Source: Viola odorata
Lineage: Eukaryota; Streptophyta; Magnoliopsida; Malpighiales; Violaceae
Assembly: GCA_963691705.1 (NCBI GenBank)
Contig: OY829542.1
Coordinates: 36,442,579-36,506,578 of the forward strand
DNA: 64,000 nucleotides
Direction of reading: 5' to 3'
The position numbers were made by a program, and so were the translations under genes. The first letter of the stretch is position 1; the number at the start of each line of letters is the position of its first letter. Shown here one piece after another: positions 34,410-46,640 of the stretch. The notes below the pieces were generated by a model. The model was not told the DNA's origin, ran no database searches, and saw nothing but the letters and a program-made list of their open reading frames with translations.

Positions 34410-36453
34410 TCATTGGGGTGGGAGATTGTGCCGGGCAACTTCAGCTATCAAAGCCTGAAGTTCCCTAAGAATGGCTTTGAGGAGTCGCGTCTGTGCGGGA
34501 TCGTAGACAAGAGCTGGAGTCGGGGTCTGGACTGCTGTAGATGCATTCTGGGCTTGGCGAGATGTCTCGGTATGGGCTGGAGGAACCGAAGAAGATCGGG
34601 GTCTTGAAGGATCTGGATAGTCGAAGCGTCCACCGATCTTGGTCCCGAAAACCTTATCTCCTGGTGGTGTATAACCTGCAGAGAAACCCAGCACACCTTG
34701 TGAAACACAGAGATGACCCATAACATCTAAGGTATGGACATCTAAATATTTGAATGCAAGGGGTTCAGAAAAGGTTGCTGTCATATAGGTTAATACTATG
34801 CAATTTTACAGCAATCAGGGAGATAAGGGATCCTAAAATAGGACCTCGGGCGCCATTTAGAACATGAAGGATACCCGAGGTGACCCAAAAACCGAGATTA
34901 ACCCTACGTTTATGCATCATACACCATAAAAAGAAAAGCTCCTGCACAGATAACTATCCCGAGGATCCAAACCTACCCGAGAAGGTGAGGGCTAGATATC
35001 TATGCAGGATGCGCAATGCAGGGTCAGGAATTTCATGGGCTTTACTTTGCTTAGGGTCAAATTTAGCATCAGGGTTATTGGTAAACTCACGAAATGCAAC
35101 AGAAGCATAAAAAACATGGGGTATAACAGTTAGAGCATTTTTATATGCAGCAGAATCTAATTCATCGGGTTTAACAAAACCAAGCAGACAATTGAATTCA
35201 TTAAGAGACAGTGGGGTCTATTTTTTTACCAACCTAAAGTTTATCAGACCAGGGGTGGAGAGGTTGGGACCTACTTTGCCTTTCGGCCTGAAACTATCAG
35301 AGGTAACCCAAAAGGTAGTAAAGAACTCCAGCGAGAGTTCAATAAAGGTGGGGTGTTCTAAAAAGAACAGGGCTTCCCAACCAATCTTAGCCGCTAAATC
35401 TCGGACACGAGACTCTATGCCCATTTTGGCCAAAAAGTTCATGTCCAGACGTGCACAGGAGCTAACGCCTTTGTGATTCAATTGGTGTAGTTTATCAAGT
35501 GAGGGTTTGTCATTAAAAATCAACCATTCATGCAACACAGAAAGGTTAGAAGTGACCTGGGTGGAAGTCGCTTGAGATGCAGAAGGGGGAACTAGCGTCG
35601 TGGTCTTGACATCTGAAGTGTCTTCGGGACCTCGAGGCTTTTTGGAGGTCGAGGGCTTTCCCTTGCTGGAAGAAGGAAGCTTCCGCTTCTGGCCCACCAG
35701 CGTTTTAGCTGCAGCCGGCTGCTCCACTCTGGCCGAAGCCTTAGATTTCCCTTTCCTCGCCGCCGATCTGGCTGGGACTTCTTTCTCCTTGGCCCGCTTC
35801 TCGACCTCTGCTTCTTCCGCAGCCTTCTCTATCTCAGCAGCAGCATCTACATCTTCTCCCTCCTCGACGACGTCATTCTCACCGGATCCTTCTTCGCCGC
35901 CAGCGACAGTTTGTTCGACCTCTTCCTCCTCTTCGAAGTTGGTGAGCTCCTGATCCTCAGCTTTATCGGTTGGCTCCTCCTCTTCAGCCTTTGATTCGGA
36001 TACAAGGATGTCTTTGAGGACCTCCTCCACTGTAAGGTTCAGCTCGGGGTCTAGGAATTGATCTATAGCAGCATCCATCGGGAGCTTCCTAGTAGTTGAG
36101 GACTCTTTTTTGGAGGCCGATGCCTTGGCTTTGGGCTTGGCCGGCACAGATCTAGGAGGGAGCTTGATTGTATGGGCAGACCTGGTGGTTGTGGAGGTTG
36201 GAGGGAGGGAGGCAGTAATTTCCAGGTCGTCTTCGACCGGAGTGAACTCTCGTTCTTGTTCCGCGGACGTCGGTGAGATAACTGGAGGAGAGGGACTGGG
36301 GATTGGCCGGACAGAGGGTGGACTGGCTATTTTGAATGAGCCGGAGTGTAGAGATGTTTGAGATCTAGACCGCGAAGGAACTGGGCTGGCAGGTCGTCCA
36401 TTGGGTGGGGCCCTAAAGTGTTTTTACGGATGGGTTTCTTTGTTTTCGCCATG
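34410..36453 (-). pseudogene. Athila env-position ORF (ATHILA ORF-1-like protein), disabled
   Basis: Starts with ATG at 36,453 (MAKTKKPIRKN), shifts frame near 36,400, and continues as a Pro/Ser-rich then very acidic stretch (Glu-rich, 35,800-36,010), a Lys-rich stretch (KGKSKASARVEQPAAAKTLV) and a folded domain: CARLDMNFLAKMGIESRVRD, LFFLEHPTFIELSLEFFTTF, then VQELFFLWCMMHKRRVNLGF and LNGARGPILGSLISLIAVKL. This order is typical of the plant protein coded after pol in Athila elements, once called env-like. TAG stops at about 35,222 and 34,958 and a frame change at about 34,780 break it. I see no clear signal peptide or transmembrane segment in the surviving text. Confidence 0.7.
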
Positions 36454-36980
36454 GCTGACAGTGATGTGTTGAGAATAGTGGTGAAGATGGGGACATTCTG
36501 GGAGAGAGATGGTGTTTGGTTGCTGGTGAGAGGATGATAGTGATGTGTTTTGTGTTGTGAGGATGAAGTAGGGCGTGGGAAAGAGAAAAGGAGCTGATGC
36601 TGGCAATAAATGGCACAACTTTTTCATTAATTAGGGCTGCTTTTCTACCCCCTCTGTCAGACGACGTGGCGCCTTGGGCTTGAAGCACAACGGCCCGTGC
36701 GTATCCCAACCACCTAAAAAGGAGCAAAGATTTTAAAATTTCAAAAAGATGGTAGTTAAATAGGATAATGACAAAAAGAGAGAATAAAGGTTGATGATTA
36801 CTAATAAAAAGGAATAAAATCTCCTGGGAAAAGGAAAAGGACAGAGATTAAGGGAGATAAAAAGGGAAATAAACAAGGGATTCAAAAAGATTCGGAAAAG
36901 ATAAGGGAGAGAGAAAAAGGATGGACGACACATCAAATACCTCTGTTGTGTTCTGATTACTCATCGGGACCTCGACGTGT
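36454..36980 (-). other. Spacer between Athila pol and env-position ORF
   Basis: No convincing coding text. Purine-rich + strand at 36,720-36,930. The pol reading ends at a TAG just to its right (about 36,985). Confidence 0.5.
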
Positions 36981-36982
36981 TT

Positions 36983-37110
36983 TGTCAATCTAGGCCAGGA
37001 TAGGTGGAGGTTCCACCAGGGCCTCCTCAATGGTCGAGGGCTTGAATCCTTCATAAAAGGGTTTCAGCCTGTGGTCATTGACCTTGAAGATTGTTCCTGT
37101 TTCGGGGTTC
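36983..37110 (-). pseudogene. Athila integrase, last C-terminal piece
   Basis: Reads NPETGTIFKVNDHRLKPFYE, GFKPSTIEEALVEPPPIL then TAG. It continues directly from [10 protein letters not shown] (right of 39,878) once the solo LTR and one GGTTC copy are removed, which shows that the LTR split this codon run. Confidence 0.85.
37106..37110. repeat. Target duplication GGTTC (left)
   Basis: GGTTC here and at 39,879-39,883 flank the solo LTR exactly. Confidence 0.9.
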
Positions 37111-39878
37111 TATTGCTACCCGATTTTTGACCACTTTTTTCAACGCATTTACGTATTTTTATGTTTACCGCATTTAATAGCTCGTCTATGTCAAATTCCT
37201 GTCGATTCTTGGTTCTAGGCCAGTTTGTTTAATATTTCGTGTCATTTCGTGTCTTTTCAGTTTTTCGTATTTTCGACTGTCTTCACGCGAACTTTTCTCA
37301 GTCCCGAGTAAAGTTCTCGGGACCGAGGGTCGAATTTGTTATTTATCTGTTTGATAAATATGTACTATTTTTCTCATGCACGCCACCAAGTTCAGTTTCA
37401 TTCAATTTTCGTCGTAAGGACTAATATTTTGCGCGCAAACGTTTTGACACTTCCGAAAGAGAAAATAAACACGTCACCTCAACTTTCGCATTTCTTCACT
37501 GTATATTAGTTTTCACGGCTTATTTTTCTACACATAGTTGGATCTCGCTTCGGGTTTATTTTCAGTTTTGACGATTTCGCTCGTACCAAAATATCCCATT
37601 TTGTGCCTAAAAGTGAGATAAGTACCGCATAAATGCCATTTAATGCATTCTTACCCTTCCAACACCACTCCAACTCACCTAGATCATCATAAAGTCTCAT
37701 CCAAACACCCTTGGCCACACAATTAAGCTTGCTCATCACCTAGCCACACAACCACACAATCAACTCTAGCCACACAAACAATTCGACTAACCCTAGCCAC
37801 ACAACCAACTAAACCCAAAATTTTCCTTTTCTCTATAAATAGCAAGTTTCTAGCATTGAACCAAGGGCACAAAATCCTCCTCTTAATCTCTATTTCTTGC
37901 ACTACCTTCTTGGCAAATAACTCTCCCGGAGAGGTAAGCTTTCTCCCTCTAAAACTCTCTTTAATTTTCGTTTTTATTTATAATGCATGTATAAATTGAC
38001 AAAACTTGCTTCACATGCTTAGTTTTCATATTAGTTAGGCTCTCCTTGCCTCAATTTAATTGTATAATACTTTAGCTAATTAATAGCCATATATGCATAT
38101 TAAATAACTCTATCTTTCCATGAGAAATTGCTACTATTTTTGAGCCATTTTGCTTGCTGTTTTTGGGGCTTTGATTTACTGTTTTGGTGAGGTAATTATT
38201 GGGTCCATTTTGGGTAAGAATTATTGAAGTGTTGGAACTTGATTTTGGCCATGGTGGCTGGTTCGTTTGAGAAGAAAGGTAAGGAAGAAGAAAGGGTTAG
38301 GCGGGAAAGAGAGGAGAGAAGAAAGGTGGTGGGCTTCGGCCCACCTTTATGTTTTAATTAAAATTTGGGCTTGGTTTGTGCCAAGCCCATTTTTTAATGC
38401 CCAAAATTCAAATTGTGGGGCCCGACCCATTTATTTTCGTCAATATGTATGAAATATTCGTATGCTTTATGCCATGTCAATTTTTGTATGAAATATTCGT
38501 ATGCTTGTGTGTTTAATTAAATTGCTTGCATGTTATAAATGAGTTGTTAATTTATTTATGCCATGTTTATTTAATTGAATGCTTACATGTTGTAATTAAT
38601 TTGTTTATGCCATGTTTTATTTAATTAAATGCTTACATGGTTTAAATAATTTTTTTATGCCATGTTTTATTTAATTAAATTCTTACATGATTTAAATAAT
38701 TTGTTTATGCCATGTTTTATTTAACTAAACGCTTACATGATAAATAATTTATTTATGTCATGTTTTATTTAATTAAATGCTTGCATGATTTAAATAATTT
38801 ATTTATGCCATGTTCTATTTAATTAAATGCTTGCATGTTTTAAATGATTTGTCTATTTGCTATGCCATGTTTTATTTAATTAATTGCTTACTTGTCGTAA
38901 ATTAATTAAATGTTTTGCATGCGCTCTTTATTATTTATTTATTTTCGAACCATCGCTAACACTTTCAATTTGCAAGGTTGATCAAGTTCACGCAACGCAA
39001 GTACGCATTTATTCTAGCCTCTTTCATTTATTCGATGTTTTTCCGCAAATATTATTTATATGCATGTTATTTAGATAAAATGCTAAAAAACCCATATCAT
39101 AATTGTACGCATGATTAAAATCAATCCATATGCTTACTTGTTTATATCACTTGTTTTTTTATGCCATGAGATTAATTACTATATTTGATAATTGAGCATG
39201 GTGGCTTCGAATCCCACTCGGTTATGTGCATTCACGAAAATGGTACTATGCTAGTTTTTTTACCATGTTAGGATCACGTAGTAATTAATTAATTAATCAT
39301 GCATGACCCGATGATGAAAAAGGAGGAACGTCCGCTCTGGCATAACGAACAAACGGTAACCCCGTCCTTCGTGTCCCGATCGGAAATAACATGTCCCTAC
39401 GAAAATGCTAAGATGTAATGTCACCTTTGAGGGCCAAATCACGTCAAAAATGTTTAAATAATCAGAAAGTATTCCAATTCGGTAGGCGGACTCTGTTGAC
39501 ACGATTCAATCATTGGCCTATGTAAATGATTGGAAAGTGACTTGAGTTCGTGGGAAGAATTGGTTGACATGCTTCGATCATTAAATAAATCTTTGTGTAT
39601 CAAAAATTGTTTTCCAAACACCTTTCTACCGGTAACCTTTTTAAGGATGTGACTTGGGTGCCTAACACCTTCCTAAGTCCATAATACGACCTCGAACCTT
39701 CGTTCTTTGGTTTAGACCAATTGTGCCTTAGTTTTTTATTTTTATGCCATGAGATATAGGTTCCCTAAACCTTAGAAAATAGGGTGGCGACTTCATTGCA
39801 TTATGCGAAGCATCCATTTATGCTTAGCATCCGTCCCGAACCTTAAACTCATTTTTCAACGAAAAAGGGGGTGTGACA
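37111..39878 (+). mobile_element. Solo LTR, Ogre/Tat-like family
   Basis: 2,768 bp, starting TATTGCTACCCG (TG worn to TA) and ending GGGTGTGACA, flanked by a perfect 5 bp duplication GGTTC. Its right third shares text with LTR A: GGTAACCCCGTC, GTGCCTAACACCTTCC, AGGTTCCCTAAACC and GCGACTTCATTGCA, so it belongs to a related family. A TATA box (CTCTATAAATAGC) lies at 37,831 and about seven copies of a ~51 bp unit at 38,510-38,890. No internal region is left: LTR-LTR recombination removed it. Confidence 0.88.
38510..38890. repeat. Tandem array (~51 bp unit) in the solo LTR
   Basis: About seven imperfect copies of a unit containing TTTATGCCATGTTTTATTTA and ATTAAATGCTTACATG. It sits in the same relative part of the LTR as the arrays in LTR A and copy B but has an unrelated sequence. 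Confidence 0.85.
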
Positions 39879-40915
39879 GGTTCTGAATCTCGACCGCTCC
39901 ATGGTCATAGACTGTCATGACCACGAAAGGTCCGGACCATTTGGACTTGAGTTTTCCTGCAAACAGTTGCAAGCGTGAGTTATAAAATAATACTCTTTGT
40001 CCAATGGAAAAGGTTTTGGGATGGAGGTGCCTGTCATGATAAGCTTTGGCCATGCCCTTGTAGAGCATGGTATTCTCATAAGCATCGTCCCTCAGCTCTT
40101 CGAGCTCTTGAATTTGCAAACGCCTATTTTGGCCAGCGGGCCCTAGATCCGTATTCACTTTTTTGATGGCCCAAAAAGCCTTGTGCTCTATCTCTACTGG
40201 GAGATGGCACGGCTTGCCATATATGAGTCTGTAGGGCGTCATACCAATCGGGGTCTTGAAAGTTGTCCGATAAGCCCAGAGTGTGTAATCCAACTTCAGA
40301 CTCCAATCCTTTGGGGACTGGTTCATTGTTTTCTCAAGAATGGACTTAATCTCATGGTTTGACACTTCAGCTTAGCCATTTGTCTGCGGATGATAGGCTG
40401 TAGATGTCCTATGATGGATGCCACACTTGGCCAAAAGTGAGGCCACAACACGGTTGCAGAAGTGTGTACCCCTATCGCTTATGAGAGCTCGAGGTGTACC
40501 GAACCGATTGAAAATATTGGTGCATAGAAAGTTTACTACAACCTTGGAGTCGTCAGCCCGATATTTCCAGTGGCTTGGAATTGGGGGCACAAAGCTCAAT
40601 GCATGTAACTGTCCTTGAAAATGACGGGCCAGTAAAAACCGGCTTCCAAGACTTTGAGGGCAGTTTTCTTGGCCACGAAGTGTCCTCCTTTAGAGTGGCT
40701 GAATTTAAAGATCGAGGGCACTTCGTCCATAGTCACACAGCGATGAATTATCTGGTCTGAACAATGCTTCCATAAATATGGGTTATCCCATATATAGTAT
40801 TTGGCTTGCCGTCTGATTCTGTTACACTTGGATGGGGAAGCATCGGCGGGGTAGGTGCCAGTAGCACAGAAATTCGCTGTCTGAAAACCATGGGGAATAG
40901 ACAGCCTGGGCTAGA
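39879..40915 (-). pseudogene. Athila integrase (zinc finger, partial core, C-terminus)
   Basis: From the CTAGA at 40,915: AQAVYSPWFSD, a frameshift, then RIRRQAKYYIWDNPYLWKHC and SHSKGGHFVAKKTALKVLEA (the His/Cys finger). Text then jumps from ATGNI to RADDSKVVVNFLCTNIF, so the segment with the first catalytic Asp is deleted. The second Asp (SDRGTHFCN) and the Glu block ([20 protein letters not shown]) remain, the latter with TAA in place of a Gln codon. The C-terminal domain includes [20 protein letters not shown] and [20 protein letters not shown]. It ends at the solo LTR. Confidence 0.82.
40911..40915. repeat. Target duplication CTAGA (left)
   Basis: CTAGA at 40,911-40,915 and again at 60,193-60,197 flank copy B exactly. 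Removing the element and one copy restores the Athila reading RLCLAQAVYSPW. Confidence 0.95.
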
Positions 40916-41869
40916 TGTCGCGCCCCCACGAAAAATTACGAAAAGGTAATTCGCGAGTGTGCAACGAAATTTGGGACCTTCATATGCTCGGCGTAAAAGG
41001 GACGCCTAGCAGCATGCAATGAAGTCGCCACCCTAATTTGGTTGCTAGGTTTTAGGGAACCTTAATCGTCATGGCATAGGAAATATAATAAGTAAAAAAA
41101 AACTAAAGGCACAAAAAAAAGGGTCTGGACCCCAGACAAAGGTTCGGGGTCGTATTATGGTCTCGGGAAGGTGTTAGGCACCCGAGTCACATCCGAAAAT
41201 GGTTACCGGTTGATGAGAGAGGTGTTTTTAAAAGGTGTTTGATGAAAATGCGTTTTGTTTTGAAAAGGGGGACCCTTAGAGGAATCGTCACTTTAGTCTT
41301 TTTATGATCGTGACATTCAGAAATAATTAATCGTTGAACGAGGTTACCGTTTGAACGTCTTTCAGACGGGGTTACCGTCTATCAAGACCGATTGATTATT
41401 CTTGAACGTAACGTGATGGGACTGAATTTTCTGTAAGACTGAATGAGCGCCCTCTATGTTATCATTGGGCCATGCATGATTAGATTGATTGCTATGTGAA
41501 CCTATCATGGATTGCTAACAGAGTACATATTTAAATGATTGATTTTGAATTGGAAAAATTGATGTGGGATCGAAAGTCCCCATGTACATGCAGTCAATAT
41601 ATGCAAGAATTTAAAATCACATAAGCATGGCATTTTAAGCAACTCTTTAAACACATTGTTCATGTGGGTTGATTTTAGTTCTAGCAGTTCTATATATTAT
41701 GCGTACGATTAATATTTACGAAAAAGTGTTGAATAAATAAAAATGAATCGAAAGGCGTACTTTCGAGCGAAGCTTGAAATTAAAACCTACAAAATGAGAG
41801 TGTTAGTGATAGCTTGAGAAATAAATAAGCAATTTTATGAGTGCGAAAATTTAAATGACAGTTGATTGC

Positions 41870-42660
41870 ATACGAGAAATGATGAATTTCACGCATACGA
41901 AAGTGAGATGCTGAGTTTGATAAACAAATGATGACAGTTGATTGTATGCGAAAAATGATGGATTTTACGCATACGAGTTTTTAGATGCTGTGTTGATTGC
42001 ATGCGTAAAATCAAGCGAAAAATGATTGATTTTACGCATACGAGGATTTAAATGCTACGTGATTGCATGCGAAAAATGATTGATTTTAAGCATACGAGAA
42101 TTAAATGTTGTTTTGATTTGCATGTGAAAAATGATTGATTTTACACATACGAAAATTTAACTGCTAACGTGATTGCATGCGAAAAATGATTGATTTTAAG
42201 CATACGAGAATTTAAACGCTAATGTGATTGCATGCGAAAAATGATTGATTTTAAGCATACGAGAATTTAAATGCTAACGTGATTGTATGTGAAAAATGAT
42301 TGATTTTACACATACGAGAATTTAAATGCTACGTTTGATTTGCATGCGAAAAATGATTGATTTTACACATACGAGAATTTAAATGCTACGTTGATTTGCA
42401 TGTGAAAAATGATTGATTTTACACATACGAGATTTTAGATGCTACGTTGACTTTGCATGTGAAAAATGATTGATTTTACACATGCGAGAATTTAAATGCT
42501 ACGTTGACTTGCATGCGAAAAATGATTGATTTTACGCATACGAGAATTAAAATGCTACGTTGATTGCATGCGCAAAATGATTGATTTTAAGCATACGAAA
42601 TTGAAATGCTGCGTTGATTGCATGCGATAAATGATGGGTTTTACGCATACGAGAATTTAA
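41870..42660. repeat. ~56 bp tandem array in the 3' LTR of copy B
   Basis: About 14 units containing GCATGCGAAAAATGATTGAT and TTTTACGCATACGAGAATTT, spaced 54-60 bp apart. The right LTR carries the same array at 57,365-58,150. Confidence 0.9.
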
Positions 42661-43732
42661 AATGATGATATGATTGCAGAAAAATTGAATGCAGTTGACG
42701 ATTCACAGGGGATTTAAAACAGTTGGATAATTTGCAGAAAGTAAACAATTGATATTGCGGAAAAATTTCCAACAGTTTGCGAAAAATTAAAGCAGTTGAT
42801 ATTGCGGAAAATAAAACAATTGATATTGCAGAAAATAAAACAGTTGATGTTGCGGAAGAATTTCCAGCAGTTTGCGAAGAATTAAAGCAGTTGATATTTA
42901 CGAGAATTAAAATGCGACCGACCATGTAGGCGGTAAAATGAATGACTGAATTTAAATTGTCGAAAGTAAATTGCTGAAATTTAAAGTGCGAATAATTTAA
43001 ACAGTTGATAAGTACAGAAAATTAAACAGTTGATATTGCGAAAAATAATCATACGAAGCATACGAATTATTTTTACGAAAATCGTGATCCGAAGTTCCGG
43101 AAAGGATTAAAAATGGGCTGGGCCCAGTTGAAAAAGGAAAAGAAAATTGAAATAGGCCAGGAACTATTCCTGGCCCAAGGAAATAAATTAAGCGGTGATG
43201 GGCTTGCATACGTGAACAGTGCCGAAACATGGCACTGTTCATCGTCTTCCTTGGTCGTCGGCGCTACTGCCGGCGGCCAAGGTCCGGCTGCCCTTGCCCG
43301 TTTCGCGCGATCTTCGTACCGAAACGCTCGTCTCCTCGACGACGTCTCGACCGTACGAAGCTCGAATTTTAGTACAAAACCTACCGAGTTTAATTTCAAA
43401 AAAAATGACCGAATCGTTAATTATCGAAAACTAATTAATTCACACAATCTAGCTAACGATTTTTAAAATTGAGAGTATGTATTTAATCTACATTATGCAT
43501 GTGAATTAATAGCACAAAAACAATCAATTTATTTGCTTGAAATCAAGCCAAACGAAGATTTCGTGAGGAGGGAGACGCGGGGCTGCGCGTGGTGGCTGTT
43601 CTTCGTGCTAGCGGGGCTACGGCCGTGAGGTGGAGGGTCTAGGGTCGAGGGTGATGATGAACGAGGGGACATGAAACGGTTTGAGGCGACGGGAGCAGGC
43701 TGCACAGTGGCCTGCTCCGCTGCTGTTCACGT

Positions 43733-43815
43733 CCATGGTGCATGTGCACCATGGCTTGGAAAATAGTCAACCGTTGATCTGGTTGACTATTTCTAGTTGA
43801 CCAGATCAAGGGTTG
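43733..43815. repeat. Paired palindromes in the 3' LTR of copy B
   Basis: 43,733-43,754 is a 10 bp stem with two-base centre (CCATGGTGCA/TGCACCATGG); 43,768-43,815 is the CAACCGTTGATCTGGT hairpin with one mismatch. Both are conserved in the right LTR at 59,421-59,503. Confidence 0.85.
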
Positions 43816-44503
43816 TGATCAACTTGATTTTTAATTTATTTAAATTCCCTCGAGCCGAGTCCTGCGAGCAATCGTTCAGATTTTTCGAACCGAAGGTACC
43901 TGCGCGTAGAGAAAAATACGACGAGTCTAACCGTATACAGCGAATAATGAAAATTTCTCATTTGACGTGTTTATTTTCTCGTTCAAAAGTGTGAAATGCG
44001 GGAATGGAAAAATAAAAATGTTACGCCGAAAATTACACGAATCGCTGTAGGCCGTTGCGACCAGAAAAAAATCTAGCAACTAGTTGATGGAAAACATTTT
44101 AAAGTCAGCTATTGTCCGAGCAGACTTACTCGGGTCCAATAAAAGCTCGAATGAAAAATAATAATAAAATAATAAAAATACTAAAAAATGCGCGAAAATA
44201 CAAAATGTCCTAAAATTCATGCGATGACCTAAAACGAAGAAAAAACTAGCAAACGACTGCCGGATAGTCAAAAATGTAGTTTTTAAGGCTAAAAATAAAA
44301 TTGATAATAATAATGAAAATACATGCCGAAAAATTAAAAAGGCGATTTCGAAAGCTGACGATGCTAACGATGATACTAAAATGCAACGAAACACCTGAGA
44401 ATGCTAGCAACAGTGAATTAACTGAAAATGACTGTAAATTAACTAAATAACAGAAAATGCTAAAAATTGATAAAAAAATGGCGTCAAAATTCGGGTATCA
44501 ACA

Positions 44504-44520
44504 GTTGCCCCCTCTTTACT
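44504..44520 (-). promoter_or_regulatory. Polypurine tract, copy B
   Basis: On the - strand AGTAAAGAGGGGGCAAC runs to within one base of the LTR start TGTTGATACCCG. It would prime plus-strand synthesis. Confidence 0.75.
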
Positions 44521-44619
44521 GTCTTATCGAAGGATTTGATAAGCAGTAAAGACAGTTGCCCCTATATATCCAAATTTTGGCGAAACCCCAGGTCTTACCT
44601 CAAGCTTACAGTGATGATG

Positions 44620-45655
44620 TCGCTTTGGGAGGAGGCAGTTGATTGATGACACTCTAGGAGGAGGAGATTGATTGATGCTGTCACTAGGGATAAAAGGTGA
44701 TTGCTTGATGTCGCTCTGGGAGGAGGAGATTGTTGTCGCTCTGGGAGGAGATAGGTTGTTGATCCTGCAAAGATATAAGCTTAGCTTTATTCGGGTATCG
44801 AGAGAAACATAAGTTGCAGGAAATGTAAATGATAACCACTCTACCGGGGATGGAAAGTGATTTTACGAGAATGTAAATGACAACTCCACTAGGGGGTCTA
44901 ACATGCAACAGACGTTGCCTAGGGGGGATAATGCGCGATTCACAGAAGTATGAATGATTTGACCTAATGATGTCACTCTAGGAGGAGGAAATAATTATGC
45001 AGAAATGTAGAATTATGTGAAGGATGTCACTTTGGGAGGGGAAGAAATGCTAGGGCTAAAAAGGTAAGACTAAGCTATGCTATTACTCTGGGAGAAGGAG
45101 AAGTGCTAAGGCTGAAAATTAAGTGTTGTCACTCTAGGAGGAGGTGAATGCTAAGGCTGAAAATTTAAACAACGTCGATTCCCGTAGGAGAAGGCGCGAG
45201 ATGCGGAAATTAAACTAAGGTCACTCTGGGAGGAGAAGAATGCTAAGGCTGAAAACTAACTGCTATCACTCTGGGAGGAGAAGAATGCTAAGGCTGAAAA
45301 CTAAGTGCTGTCACTCTGGGAGGAGAAGAATGCTAAGGCTGAAAACTAAGTGCTGTCACTCTAGGAGGAGAAGAATGCTAAGGCTGAAAACTAAGTGTTG
45401 TCACTCTGGGAGGAGAAGAATGCTAAGGCTGAAAACTAAGTGCTGTCACTCTAGGAGGAGAAGAATGCTAAGGTTGAAAATTTAAACAACGTCGATTCCC
45501 GTAGGAGAAGGCGCGAGATGCGGAAATTAAACTAAGGTCACTCTGGGAGGAGAAGAATGCTAAGGCTGAAAACTAAGTGCTATCATTCTGGGAGGAGAAG
45601 AATGCTAAGGCTGAAAACTAAGTGCTGTCACTCTAGGAGGAGAAGAATGCTAATG
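44620..45655. repeat. 45 bp tandem array with degenerate flank
   Basis: At 45,230-45,655 a 45 bp unit (AATGCTAAGGCTGAAAACTA then AGTGCTGTCACTCTGGGAGG) repeats about nine times, with one 106 bp block (AACAACGTCGATTCCCGTAG start) present at about 45,170 and again at about 45,485, so a longer segment was itself duplicated. 44,620-45,170 holds scattered older copies of CTCTGGGAGGAG. An exact multiple of three keeps a false reading frame open. Confidence 0.9.
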
Positions 45656-46244
45656 CTAGCGGCCTTGATACGAACCTAGAATGCTAATGCTAGCGGCCTT
45701 GATACGAACCTAGAATGCGTCTGCGTCCTGCTCAGGAGGTAACGACCCCAAGGACAAAACTTTCCCACGATTTGCAGCCGTAAGCAGTCCTCACCTGATA
45801 TTAGTGTTTGCACTCACGGTCTGAAACAAGGCTAAGTGTTTTACGCTCATAAAGATACAACTAACATGATACATAATTTACAGTTCGCAATGTCAATCCG
45901 AGTGAATAGACTTCGAATGAAGATGCACATGCATGGGCGTTCTGATAATCGATGGGACTTTTACGGAAAAGAATGAAAGGACATGAAAAGTCCGGAAAGG
46001 AGTTTGTTTTGGGAAAAGATTGCTTTGCTGGAGAGTTGGAAGGCTTTTGATGAGTGATGTTTTCTTGATAGGCCCTGATGAGGGCGAGGGGTGCGAGCTC
46101 TTTCGCTTTTTGCTGGGGATGCTTTCTGGACAGAGTGTGTGAGCTCTGGGATCCTTGCTGGGGGTGCTCTTCGTTCGGCCAGGGGCCCTTTTCTTGAGCC
46201 TTCATTAGGGGAGCGTCGCCGCTGTTCCTTTTGCGACTCATTAC

Positions 46245-46440
46245 TTGAGTTGGCCTGGGGCCCCTTTTTCTTCTCGGGCCCTCACTGGGGAGGCTTGCTG
46301 TGAGATTTCTCGAGTTGTCCTTGGGACTCCTTTGCTCGAGTTCACTGGGGACGGTTGCTTTGAGATTTCTCGAGTTGGCCTTGGGCCTCGTTTTGGCTCG
46401 AGTTTACCGGGGAAAGTTTTCTTCGAGATTTCTCGAACTG
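46245..46440. repeat. ~62 bp tandem array
   Basis: Three imperfect copies of a unit containing GAGATTTCTCGAGTTGGCCT and TGGGCCTC...CTCGAGTTCACTGGGG, at about 46,300, 46,361 and 46,423. Confidence 0.8.
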
Positions 46441-46507
46441 AGTTGTCCCCGGGCTGTGCTTGCTTTGTCTCTTCGATTGTTTGTATTATTCGAAGGTCTC
46501 TGAGCAT

Positions 46508-46640
46508 TTTCTTTCTTTTCTTTTCTTTTCCCTTTTCCCCTTTCTCTTTTCTTTTTCTTTTTCTTTTTTTTTTTCTTTTTTCTTTTCTTTTTCTCTCTTT
46601 TCTTTTTCTCTCTCTCTCTTTTTTTTTCTTTATTCCCCCC
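46508..46640. repeat. Polypyrimidine tract
   Basis: About 130 bases of almost pure C/T on the + strand (CTTTTC-type repeats), purine-rich on the element's coding strand. It may act as an extra plus-strand primer, but that is conjecture. Confidence 0.85.

Larger units (their letters stand above)
40916..44503 (-). repeat. 3' LTR of copy B (left)
   Basis: 3,588 bp. It lacks 184 bp present in the right LTR (59,061-59,244): the break lies at a CGAA shared by both ends (43,553-43,556). The missing part includes the TATA box. A second small loss at 43,200-43,212 removes half of a palindrome. These look like deletions after insertion. Confidence 0.92.

Noticed and set aside
32913..34468. Open frames in the Athila 3' non-coding region
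   Set aside because: No domain, overlapping frames on both strands, biased by purine-rich runs.
35600..35953. 117-codon + strand frame over the Athila env-position ORF
   Set aside because: Opposite-strand shadow of the Glu/Lys-rich part of that ORF.
45240..45485. 81-residue repeat protein (15-residue unit)
   Set aside because: The 45 bp tandem unit is a multiple of three, which keeps any frame open; there is no other sign of coding.
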